In this document: positions 5,724-11,658 of the stretch, piece after piece
Layout of the letters: each line of letters opens with the position of its first letter
Position numbering within the stretch: the first letter of the stretch is position 1
Virus record (IMG/VR): IMGVR_UViG_3300003886_000053
Span: 1 to 20,270 of that record
Source of the DNA: a virus
Length of the DNA stretch: 20,270 nt
Reading direction: 5' to 3' (one strand)
Made by a program: the position numbers and the translations under genes
Notes under the pieces: model-generated
Told to the model about the DNA's origin: nothing
The model's database searches: none
What the model saw: the letters and a program-made list of their open reading frames with translations, nothing else

Positions 5724-6958
5724 TTTGCCACCTGACCGTCCTCGATAATGATCGAACACTCATCGCCAGTTGATACACGGGTAGCAATGACCTGCAACCT
5801 CTGGTCAGCGGCCCACAAGGCAAACGCATTCATCGTGTCAACGTCCATCTGCTCTAGCTTGTCGACCAGGACAAACGACGACTTAGGATTAAGCTGCTTG
5901 ACGATGCTCGTACCGACCATCAACTGCTCGGAACTACTCATGCAATCCCACTTCGAATCGTTGTAGACCAACTCGCCATCCTGAACGGTTAAGCACGGGA
6001 TAGGCATATCGCAATGATCCAACAGCGACGCACGCTGTGCGCGGACATCGGCAACCGCTTCATCAAGGGCGTTATGGTTGTCAAAACAACGGACAGAGGT
6101 TTGTTTGGCTGCTTCGTATTCCTGATTGTTACGAACAGCGTCATTGGTCGCCTGCGCAGTGTCGATTGACTTCTTGATCGCCTCAATATCCACAAGAATA
6201 CGCCCGTCATGGTCAGCCTGATGAGTACGTACCAAATGATCCAATTGAGTAACCCGATCCTTCGCATCCATTAACTCCTGCTCGAGGGTAATAACCCTTT
6301 TTTGGGCCATATCCAGAGAGCCTTGAGCGCTTTGTATTCTTGAATACGCCGCTGCTTTGCCACCATTAACACTATGGGCTTCAGACAGTTGATCGCTAAG
6401 CTCGGTAAGACTTACCGGCTGTGACGGCGCTGGCATTATGGACATCGAATCGACAACAGCCCTGGCCTTGGTTAGCTCCAAGCCGGCAACACGACGCTCC
6501 TCGAATACCGCCGCCTCCTGCTTATCGAGCACCACCAACTTATCACCGACTCCGATGATCTGTAGCAATACCTGAGCCTTCTCTTTATTGCTAGAATTCA
6601 TGAACTTCGGTAGGTCCAACGCCAGCTTGTCCATCAGGCCGTCAAGCACACCCTGGTTGCCCTTCAAGCCATCGGGATCCGTAACCCTAAGCGACCCGCT
6701 CTTGCCGCTACGCGACACCACAAGGCCGTTGCTTAGCCGTATCGTGATCTCGGGCGGCTCACCCTCGCCACGGGCATGGGCTTCGCTTGGCTTGTAACGC
6801 TCGCCACCCAGGGCATACACGATCGCATCAAGCACGCTGGTCTTGCCCTGCCCATTGCGACCGCCGATAACGGTTAACCCTTCCGGCGTTGGGCGTAGGA
6901 CTACCGCATTTAGTTTCTTGAACCGCTCGGCCTCCAACATCGTGATATGAATCGCCAC
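5720..6958 (-). CDS. SbcC/RecF-like AAA ATPase
   Basis: The start is GTG at 6956-6958 with AAGGAG 8 bases upstream. Residues 32-40, GGRNGQGKT, form a Walker A loop of the SMC/Rad50/RecF type and are preceded by FKKLNAVVLRP. A coiled-coil-like middle (about 200-300) follows. The C-terminal lobe has an ABC-signature-like MSSSEQLMVG and SSFVLVDKLEQMD at the Walker B position (about 361-372). There the usual acidic residue after Asp is Lys, so ATP hydrolysis may be altered. At 412 residues it is much shorter than SbcC and has no zinc hook or adjacent SbcD nuclease. It may handle phage DNA ends or recombination intermediates. Confidence 0.8.
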   Translation of the reverse strand: MAIHITMLEAERFKKLNAVVLRPTPEGLTVIGGRNGQGKTSVLDAIVYALGGERYKPSEAHARGEGEPPEITIRLSNGLVVSRSGKSGSLRVTDPDGLKGNQGVLDGLMDKLALDLPKFMNSSNKEKAQVLLQIIGVGDKLVVLDKQEAAVFEERRVAGLELTKARAVVDSMSIMPAPSQPVSLTELSDQLSEAHSVNGGKAAAYSRIQSAQGSLDMAQKRVITLEQELMDAKDRVTQLDHLVRTHQADHDGRILVDIEAIKKSIDTAQATNDAVRNNQEYEAAKQTSVRCFDNHNALDEAVADVRAQRASLLDHCDMPIPCLTVQDGELVYNDSKWDCMSSSEQLMVGTSIVKQLNPKSSFVLVDKLEQMDVDTMNAFALWAADQRLQVIATRVSTGDECSIIIEDGQVAK

Positions 6959-6960
6959 AA

Positions 6961-7257
6961 TTAAGCTCCTTTTGTTCTAAGCCTGATAATAGACATTACC
7001 ACCATTCGCGGTGGTAGTCCAAACGCGTGCCATTGGGTTAAGTAAGTAACAAGCACGTCCTGCAGCTTGCCGGTGAACTGCTCCAGATCCGGATCCCACT
7101 CAGCCAGCAGCAGACGATCGCCCACCTTGAAGTTGCGGCCATCGTCATTGCGAACCTCGTGGCATTTTGTGCCGTTAACTACCGCCTTGAACGGACCCGG
7201 CCAGGTTTTGAGCTTGTGAGATATCAATGAATTTTTCCCGGTTGGTGTACTGAACAT
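6961..7257 (-). CDS. DUF3850/ASCH-like RNA-binding-fold protein
   Basis: The core HKLKTWPGPFKAVVNGTKCHE continues VRNDDGRNFKVGDRLLLAEW and later GLPPRMVVMSI. This is the DUF3850 pattern, a member of the PUA-like ASCH superfamily thought to bind RNA or modified nucleotides. The start is uncertain. ATG at 7255-7257 is chosen since the domain begins soon after, but a TTG at 7302 with GGAG about 8 bases upstream would add 15 residues including a CNDC pair. The stop lies 2 bases before the SbcC-like start. A perfect 20-bp operator-like dyad lies within its 3' end (6997-7016). Confidence 0.75.
   Translation of the reverse strand: MFSTPTGKNSLISHKLKTWPGPFKAVVNGTKCHEVRNDDGRNFKVGDRLLLAEWDPDLEQFTGKLQDVLVTYLTQWHAFGLPPRMVVMSIIRLRTKGA
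6997..7016 (-). promoter_or_regulatory. Perfect operator-like dyad ahead of the SbcC-like gene
   Basis: TACCACC-ATTCGC-GGTGGTA is a perfect 7-bp inverted repeat with a 6-bp spacer. It has the same length and arms as the site inside the promoter at 9050-9078 (TACCACC-GTATAC-GATGGTA). It lies 39 bp upstream of the SbcC-like start codon. The minus strand also reads TTGGAC-N18-TAATGT across it, a weak promoter. As coding sequence it lies in the DUF3850 gene, so an RNA hairpin is an alternative explanation. Confidence 0.45.
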
Positions 7258-7264
7258 ATTGCAA

Positions 7265-7486
7265 TCATTGCAGCGACGGGTCAGCGATAAACCGGCAACC
7301 AAAAATGGTCTCCGGCGACTTTAAATGAGACTGAACACCGGAAGGCAATTGCCCATAAACCTTCGAAATTATTTCCGTAAGCTTAGGACTTAATAACAAC
7401 AGGTCGCAATCGTCCTCATGGCCTAGCGTCATGAGCTTGTCCATGACAAAATCAGATATGACATCGGACGGATCTAACTCAGGCAT
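7265..7486 (-). CDS. Small acidic unknown protein (73 aa)
   Basis: GGAG with a suitable 6-base spacing precedes the ATG. The product begins MPELDPSDVISDFVMDKLMT, is acidic and mostly helical, and ends TIFGCRFIADPSLQ. No motif points to catalysis. It is the first gene after the hairpin-rich spacer at 7487-7681 and its stop lies 7 bp before the chosen start of the DUF3850-like gene, so it may head the operon that contains the SbcC-like ATPase. I do not recognise it. Confidence 0.65.
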   Translation of the reverse strand: MPELDPSDVISDFVMDKLMTLGHEDDCDLLLLSPKLTEIISKVYGQLPSGVQSHLKSPETIFGCRFIADPSLQ

Positions 7487-7681
7487 TGTGATCTCCTAAA
7501 GCCGGGCCATTCCCGGCCCCGGCATCGCGGAAAGCAATACAACTCCGGGGCCGGGTCCGTTCGCCGGGGATCAACCGGCTACCCGCATCCTGCCAAAATA
7601 AATGCCGCCGCTTAACCCACGACGACTGAGACCAAAATCCATAGCTATGGCGCTACCTCATTTGGTCAGGGTTCCAGGGGT
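7487..7681. other. Hairpin-rich spacer downstream of the Sak4-like gene
   Basis: This 195-bp spacer is dense with inverted repeats. GACCAAA/TTTGGTC (7630-7636 and 7661-7667) encloses the palindrome CCATAGCTATGG (7639-7650). GCCGG/CCGGC pairs 7563-7567 with 7575-7579. A perfect 11-bp repeat CCCGGCCCCGG/CCGGGGCCGGG lies at 7512-7522 and 7545-7555. It competes with GCCGGG/CCCGGC (7501-7506 and 7512-7517). None is followed by a clear T-tract. It could be a terminator region, a structured leader or a small RNA. A 23-codon frame at 7571-7642 has only a distant ribosome site and is not counted as a gene. Confidence 0.5.
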
Positions 7682-9007
7682 CTATGTACCTGCAGACTTT
7701 GCAGGCCCAACCGATGGCAAAGCCCCATCGGCCGGTTGGCCAGCGCCGCCGTCTACGGCACCGGCGTTATTAGCTCCCTGCGCTGCTGCATCCTTGCCAT
7801 CATCGCCAAACATCTCAGACGCGTTACGCTCGACATCAAGCAACTCTTGATCAGGATCGACCTGCTCCACGGGCTTAAATAACGTGTCACGATATTCTGC
7901 TAACTGTGTGATCGCCTCACTCTTAGCCAACTGACCACTCTTAACCAAATGCATTTTCGTTTTCAATACCGGCATGATTTGCTTTAGCAACTCAAGCGGC
8001 ATGACCTTGATCTCCTCCCACGACATCGTCCCGAACGTTGCATCAAGCACATCCAGCTTGGCGGTTTTATCCTCGACGCGGGTACTAGGAAACGCTCTGG
8101 CAACGGCAAGCTCAATGTTCTCAAGCGTGATTGATTTATCAACCCGCCAGCGCTGACGACCATCATCGCCAAGATCCATCACACCCGGATCCGTATCGAT
8201 TGGCGGCGCTTCTCTAGGCCGTAGCTGAGTCACGATCGGCTTGAAGAAATTAAACGTCGGGTCAAAGGTAATCTCGCCCTGCAGAATATCCCACCGCTCC
8301 TTGACGACCTCAAGCTTTACGGCCGACCGCTTGTTCGGCGCAGTGATGATCCGACCCTCTTTAACCCCACGCTCGTAATGCGGGTGCTCCTCTTGGATCA
8401 ACGACATCTCAAATACGTAATCAGGCTCATGGCCAAACTCCCCTTCGGCCTTCACCTTGGTGCCCGTTTTGGTCAGCTTCATATGCCCACGATCATCCTC
8501 AACGTCATCCCACGTATAGCCCATACGACCACAGATAACGACGTGGGTACTGGTCTCAACAAGCCACCGATTAAACGGCTGCCAGGCGTCTTTGATTTTG
8601 CCAATGTCGTCGAGTGTTAGATGTATTTGCTCAACCGATTTTCGGAACCTTTGAGCCAACGACGCCTTGTAGCTTTCCGATAGCCCCTGCCAAAAATGAG
8701 TGACTGAATCGATAACGACAACCTCAGCAGCGCCCTGATCGATCTCACGGCACGCCGTCATAAGCTCGTCCATTCTTCGGGTAAATACCGCATTGGGCAC
8801 CATGCCCGTTAGCTCATGGGCGCGGGTCTTACGGAACCGGGCACCGCCCTCGGTATCAATAAACACAATAGGGTTTTTACACTTGAAGAATTGATGGACG
8901 CCGCAGGCTAACTCGCAAGCCGTGTAGGTTTTCCCCGAACCCTGCGGGCCATAAAAGATAGCCTTTAAATGGCTTACGGTTTCTACCATTGGATTAATAA
9001 TGCCCAT
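7682..9007 (-). CDS. Sak4-like RecA-fold ATPase (AAA_24)
   Basis: AAGGGG precedes the ATG at good spacing. Residues 20-27, GPQGSGKT, form Walker A. VFIDTEGGARFRK follows at about 48-60, and AEVVVIDSVTHFW (about 94-106) supplies Walker B with the SVT segment seen in RecA-like Sak4 proteins. Residues 1-260 therefore resemble the phage Sak4 single-strand annealing recombinase family, which acts with single-stranded DNA-binding protein. The C-terminal 180 residues hold a helical domain and end in an Ala/Gly-rich, probably disordered tail. Its promoter and operator lie just upstream, next to the HTH regulator gene. With the RuvC-like and SbcC-like proteins it would form a phage recombination set. 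Confidence 0.82.
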   Translation of the reverse strand: MGIINPMVETVSHLKAIFYGPQGSGKTYTACELACGVHQFFKCKNPIVFIDTEGGARFRKTRAHELTGMVPNAVFTRRMDELMTACREIDQGAAEVVVIDSVTHFWQGLSESYKASLAQRFRKSVEQIHLTLDDIGKIKDAWQPFNRWLVETSTHVVICGRMGYTWDDVEDDRGHMKLTKTGTKVKAEGEFGHEPDYVFEMSLIQEEHPHYERGVKEGRIITAPNKRSAVKLEVVKERWDILQGEITFDPTFNFFKPIVTQLRPREAPPIDTDPGVMDLGDDGRQRWRVDKSITLENIELAVARAFPSTRVEDKTAKLDVLDATFGTMSWEEIKVMPLELLKQIMPVLKTKMHLVKSGQLAKSEAITQLAEYRDTLFKPVEQVDPDQELLDVERNASEMFGDDGKDAAAQGANNAGAVDGGAGQPADGALPSVGPAKSAGT

Positions 9008-9049
9008 GAAATCCCCTTGTGGTTAGGTTGAAGGTTTCCCGTCAACCCA

Positions 9050-9078
9050 ACTATACCACCGTATACGATGGTATGCAA
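9050..9078 (-). promoter_or_regulatory. Sigma-70 promoter for the Sak4-like gene
   Basis: TTGCAT (9073-9078) and TATAGT (9050-9055) lie exactly 17 bases apart on the minus strand. Transcription would begin near 9043, giving a leader of about 36 bases before the ATG at 9007. The spacer is almost filled by the operator at 9054-9073. It shares the TTGCRT-N17 layout with the promoters at 13991-14019 and 15300-15328. Confidence 0.7.
9054..9073. promoter_or_regulatory. Operator overlapping the Sak4 promoter
   Basis: Plus-strand TACCACC-GTATAC-GATGGTA is symmetric at 18 of 20 positions and lies between and across the -35 and -10 boxes, so a bound protein would block RNA polymerase. An additional half-site GGTGGTA lies at 9083-9089. 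The gene immediately upstream encodes a Cro/CI-type HTH protein, the obvious candidate ligand, but no binding is shown by sequence alone. Confidence 0.6.
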
Positions 9079-9112
9079 GCCTGGTGGTACTTATCTTTCG
9101 CGGGTAATCAAA

Positions 9113-9394
9113 TCACTTTTTTAACGGTGCTTCGGGATCGAAGCCGGGAATGACATTCATCTCTAAGCCGACGGCCTTAAGCATTTGCCGGACATTGTTT
9201 GACGTTGTCTCGGCATGGCCACCCAGGAACCGGTAAACCACCGCCTCGCTTGAACCGGCACGGCCTACCAGCCAATACCGGGTCTTGTCCAACTCGTCAA
9301 GCCTGTGATTGATGATGTCGCGGAAATGATTGAGCGACATATCGATCGGGTTTTTCTTTAGACGTGGCTTCTTCTTCTTTTTCTTCTTCGACAT
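9113..9394 (-). CDS. XRE-family (Cro/CI-like) HTH regulator
   Basis: AGGAG precedes the ATG. After a very basic start (MSKKKKKKKPRLKKNP) the 93-residue protein has a lambda-repressor-like helix-turn-helix at about residues 35-80, TRYWLVGRAGSSEAVVYRFL followed by GGHAETTSNNVRQMLKAVGL. The pattern is helix, turn AGSSEAVVYRFL, then the LKAVGLEM end typical of XRE domains. It lacks a cleavable C-terminal domain, so it is more like Cro than full-length CI. It lies directly upstream of the operator at 9054-9073, and its own promoter region carries a different inverted repeat. It may regulate the TACCAYCGTA sites. A toxin-antitoxin antitoxin is unlikely because no toxin is adjacent. Confidence 0.72.
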   Translation of the reverse strand: MSKKKKKKKPRLKKNPIDMSLNHFRDIINHRLDELDKTRYWLVGRAGSSEAVVYRFLGGHAETTSNNVRQMLKAVGLEMNVIPGFDPEAPLKK

Positions 9395-9429
9395 GAATGG
9401 ACTCCTGTAAACAATAGTAACAGAAGTCG

Positions 9430-9458
9430 AGAGTATCGAGAATTTGCCAATAGGTCAA
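9430..9458 (-). promoter_or_regulatory. Candidate promoter of the HTH regulator
   Basis: TTGACC (9453-9458) and TACTCT (9430-9435) are 17 bases apart on the minus strand. The -35 box matches consensus at five of six positions, the -10 box at only three. The -35 box falls in the loop of the inverted repeat at 9443-9466. Transcription would start near 9423 and reach the ATG at 9394 after about 30 bases. Confidence 0.35.
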
Positions 9459-9466
9459 TTGGCAAA
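9443..9466. repeat. Inverted repeat around the stop codon of the 9455-10357 gene
   Basis: TTTGCCAAT (9443-9451) and ATTGGCAAA (9458-9466) are perfect 9-bp arms around a 6-base loop. On the minus strand the TGA stop codon of the upstream gene lies in the loop. It could be an operator for the HTH gene or a weak terminator; only a short T-run follows. Confidence 0.55.
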
Positions 9467-10357
9467 TAAAGATTGCTCAATCCACCGACGCCACGCGTCG
9501 TCGCCGATCGCCTCCAAATGCCCACGGGCGGTTCGAGCATCCCGCTCAGTTGACATGTCGCATTCAGTTAAACATTCCCACAGCCGAAGCGCCGGGCAAA
9601 ACACAACGCGGACGAACTTATCCTTAAAGCCGGCCAGGTTTGGCCCACCCGTGCAAACCATAGATAGGTCAGACATTAAAGACTTAGCCGTCACGCTAGG
9701 AATCAGCACCGATAGGTCGTCTGGGCCATAAAGAGGGGCCAACGACGTTGGGGCGTGCATCATTACAGCGTTTCGCTCGTCTGTAGTTGTTGACGGCTTA
9801 AGGCATACATATTTCATGATGCCAAGCGGCATGCCGGCATAATCCGCCACAACAATATGAAGCATTGAAAACCCAGGCAAGAACCGCGCCATGGACCGCA
9901 GGCAATTACCCTCCGTTTCAACCACAACAATGTCGAGCTTGCCGTTCTTATCCTCCTCAAGGCTCACTACAAACCCACCGACACTAAGGCCCACCGACCG
10001 ATTCTCAACCACCTTGGCCGCTAACACACCAGGGGCGGCGTCTGGACCCAGATCGAACTTGGGCCATAGCTCCTTGGGGAACGTTGTTCGGTGAGAACGC
10101 GGGACCATCCAGACAGCCATATGGAATAAAGAATCAAACGGATCACATATGCCTGGCCATCGCGGGCAACACGACACAGTGTCCTCAATCGTCAACGCCA
10201 AAGGCTTATCGATATTGATTACGATACTTTTCTCATCCTCCGGCTCAATACGATCAAACATACAGGCGGTCATGAATAACGCCATCGATAAGTTTTCTGT
10301 GTGATACTGAGACTTTCGATCATCCATAACAATTAACCGCCCTTCATTGAGACACAT
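9455..10357 (-). CDS. Unknown phage protein (300 aa)
   Basis: The ATG at 10355-10357 is preferred because GGAG lies 7 bases upstream. It overlaps the previous gene by 14 bases. A later ATG at 10327 is an alternative. The product begins MCLNEGRLIVMDDRKSQYHT. Mixed helices and strands follow, including VVENRSVGLSVGGFVVSLEE and GKLDIVVVETEGN, then FVRVVFCPALRLWECLTEC. The C-terminal 35 residues are helical and charged. Cysteines are scattered with no zinc-knuckle pairing. There is no signal peptide and no Walker motif. I considered a thymidylate-synthase-like enzyme but its catalytic motifs are absent. Function unknown. Confidence 0.7.
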   Translation of the reverse strand: MCLNEGRLIVMDDRKSQYHTENLSMALFMTACMFDRIEPEDEKSIVINIDKPLALTIEDTVSCCPRWPGICDPFDSLFHMAVWMVPRSHRTTFPKELWPKFDLGPDAAPGVLAAKVVENRSVGLSVGGFVVSLEEDKNGKLDIVVVETEGNCLRSMARFLPGFSMLHIVVADYAGMPLGIMKYVCLKPSTTTDERNAVMMHAPTSLAPLYGPDDLSVLIPSVTAKSLMSDLSMVCTGGPNLAGFKDKFVRVVFCPALRLWECLTECDMSTERDARTARGHLEAIGDDAWRRWIEQSLFAN

Positions 10358-10736
10358 AATCCGGCTCCCCATCGTCAAGGTAATCATCGACACGATCGAG
10401 TATCCACTCGGCCAAATGGTTGTTAATAATTTCTTCTATCGAATGAATCGACTCGTATAACACCCAGCCCGGATTATGGCTCTCCAACTGAACCTTGATC
10501 ATCCAGTAAGCCAACGCCATATCGGACGTGGTGTGGACCTCCACGTCACGGGTAGCCTGATCCGAATTACCATCACCATAATCGACTCTGGGATGATCCT
10601 CGCACGTTCCCGCGAACTCTACCTCGTCAAGGTGAGCATCGAAATACTCGTAAACGTTTGTGTCCATCCGCCACGCCTTGACCCTGAACTCTAAGAATGT
10701 CTCCATTCCGATAATGTTTTTAACGCTTGACTGCAT
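10344..10736 (-). CDS. Unknown acidic protein (130 aa)
   Basis: The ATG at 10734-10736 follows a GAGGGGGG ribosome site and overlaps the DUF6900 gene by 17 bases. A second ATG at 10706 is possible. The N-terminal half looks like a beta-domain (METFLEFRVKAWRMDTNVYE, then YFDAHLDEVEFAGT). The C-terminal half is helical and acidic (SIEEIINNHLAEWILDRVDD). The high acidic content and lack of motifs would fit a nucleic-acid mimic or a small inhibitor, but nothing shows this. It lies in the operon with the double-DUF6900 gene. Confidence 0.65.
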   Translation of the reverse strand: MQSSVKNIIGMETFLEFRVKAWRMDTNVYEYFDAHLDEVEFAGTCEDHPRVDYGDGNSDQATRDVEVHTTSDMALAYWMIKVQLESHNPGWVLYESIHSIEEIINNHLAEWILDRVDDYLDDGEPDYVSQ

Positions 10737-11100
10737 GCGAAGCCCCCCTCTTACCTGCAGCGACCGAAGTGGCACCGTATAGGTACGCCTTCTCTAAAGC
10801 ATCCTTCAACAACACGACGCTGATGTCATAGAAATCCAGATTGTCCATATTGCGGGTTTCAAGCGTCACCATGCATAAATCGTTTTGGGCCAGGCACACT
10901 ATGAATTGATGGGCCTCGCAAGGCAGGCCCGAGCCAGCAGACCAGGCGGCGTATAGCGCTTCTTTGATGCCCCAAACAGACAGGCAATGGAAGGCGAGCG
11001 AATCCCTCTTTCGTTCGGTTAGCGTTTCAAGGCCCAAGACCTCATGGGCAATCTTTAACGCCGCCTTCTGCATCGTAGCCGTATTGATTTCCGGTTTCAT
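10720..11100 (-). CDS. Tandem DUF6900-like protein
   Basis: The first half (about residues 13-56) reads LKIAHEVLGLETLTERKRDS, then LAFHCLSVWGIKEALYAAWS. This is close to the DUF6900 pattern in which LGLETLETRNSDxLDFH is followed by VWxIKxALEAAYxAG. The second half (about 76-113) repeats it: VTLETRNMDNLDFYDISVVL, then LKDALEKAYLYGA. The 126-residue protein therefore contains two diverged DUF6900 units, where single-domain forms are about 60 residues. It starts at ATG 11098-11100 after an AAAGGGG site within the conserved leader that also precedes the first lipoprotein gene. DUF6900 has no known function to my knowledge. Confidence 0.72.
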   Translation of the reverse strand: MKPEINTATMQKAALKIAHEVLGLETLTERKRDSLAFHCLSVWGIKEALYAAWSAGSGLPCEAHQFIVCLAQNDLCMVTLETRNMDNLDFYDISVVLLKDALEKAYLYGATSVAAGKRGASHAVKR

Positions 11101-11104
11101 AAAT

Positions 11105-11147
11105 AACCCCTTTCTAGGTTAAATATACGATCGCATTCGGTTGCAAC
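11105..11147 (-). repeat. Leader repeat, copy 1, upstream of the DUF6900 gene
   Basis: These 43 bases are identical to 11355-11397, and the bases on both sides also match apart from single changes. On the minus strand the unit holds a possible -10 box TATATT in GATCGTATATTTAACC. It then holds an AAAGGGG ribosome site and ends four bases before the ATG of the gene. A weak -35 (TTGGTT) lies 17 bases upstream of TATATT. It therefore appears to be a portable promoter plus ribosome site. Confidence 0.8.
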
Positions 11148-11179
11148 CAATTGAAAGTGCATGCCATGTACTTAGAAAT

Positions 11180-11350
11180 TTAGCGGGTAGTCGCAGTGTG
11201 ATCTCTATAGCCGTTGTGACGGTTGGGGTAAATGGCAGCCCGATGGTTAGGATAATTGGCGTAACGCTTACCGCTATCCTCGACGATCTCTTGTGGCGAC
11301 CGGCAGGCGGGAACGAATAGAAGAAACGCAATCAGTAATATCAGCTTCAT
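11180..11350 (-). CDS. Small lipoprotein, copy 1 (56 aa)
   Basis: This short gene begins at ATG 11348-11350, preceded by AAAGGGG in the leader repeat. The sequence MKLILLIAFLLFVPAC is a lipoprotein signal peptide, with VPAC as the lipobox and Cys16 as the acylated residue. The mature part RSPQEIVEDSGKRYANYP is polar and continues with Tyr- and His-rich sequence (AAIYPNRHNGYRDH). It matches the second copy at 31 of 56 positions without gaps. Phage lipoproteins of this size include Rz1 spanins and superinfection-exclusion proteins. There is no adjacent Rz partner and little proline, so spanin identity is not supported. Confidence 0.78.
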   Translation of the reverse strand: MKLILLIAFLLFVPACRSPQEIVEDSGKRYANYPNHRAAIYPNRHNGYRDHTATTR

Positions 11351-11354
11351 AAAC

Positions 11355-11397
11355 AACCCCTTTCTAGGTTAAATATACGATCGCATTCGGTTGCAAC
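11355..11397 (-). repeat. Leader repeat, copy 2, upstream of lipoprotein copy 1
   Basis: Identical over 43 bases to 11105-11147, 250 bp away. It supplies the ribosome site for the lipoprotein starting at 11350. The sequence further upstream (TTCTAAGTACAT-like) is also shared between copies, which marks the edge of the duplicated unit. The -35 candidate here is TTAGTT. Confidence 0.8.
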
Positions 11398-11428
11398 TAA
11401 TTAAATATGTACGTAATGTACTTAGAAT

Positions 11429-11599
11429 CTAACTGAAGGTCGTGTTGTGATCGTTATAGCGCTTGTGACGGCTAGGATATATTGCAGCCGGGTAGTCCGG
11501 ATAACCCGCATAACGCTTAGGACTATCATCCACGATCTCGCGCGGCGAGCGGCAAGACGACACAAACAAAATCAAGACCATTAGAAATAATAACCTCAC
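11429..11599 (-). CDS. Small lipoprotein, copy 2 (56 aa)
   Basis: The start is set at GTG 11597-11599, giving the same length and alignment as copy 1. GGAG lies 8 bases upstream. An upstream GTG at 11614 would add five residues but does not align. The product starts VRLLFLMVLILFVSSC, where VSSC is the lipobox, and continues RSPREIVDDSPKRYAGYPDY. It follows the NAMPT-like gene after 59 bp and lacks the leader repeat seen upstream of copy 1. A 15-codon frame at 11596-11643 ends in GTGA overlap with this start and might couple translation, but it is too short to judge. Confidence 0.72.
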   Translation of the reverse strand: MRLLFLMVLILFVSSCRSPREIVDDSPKRYAGYPDYPAAIYPSRHKRYNDHNTTFS

Positions 11600-11658
11600 C
11601 CAACTATCTCCCACTCCTTAGCCGCACACACCCACCGCGCCATGGATTTCCGTTGTCA

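Noticed and set aside
7571-7642. 23-codon leftward frame starting in the CCATAGCTATGG palindrome
   Set aside because: GAGGT is about 12 bases away and the frame is too short. The region is better explained by RNA structure.
9455-10357. Thymidylate synthase or dCMP hydroxymethylase for the 300-residue protein
   Set aside because: The catalytic Cys motif (PCH) and the substrate-binding RS and folate segments are not present.
11119-11331. 70-codon frame across the first lipoprotein
   Set aside because: Out-of-frame reading of the lipoprotein gene; the lipobox frame has the ribosome site and a paralogue.
11596-11643. 15-codon frame ending in GTGA overlap with the second lipoprotein
   Set aside because: It could couple translation, but nothing beyond the overlap supports it.
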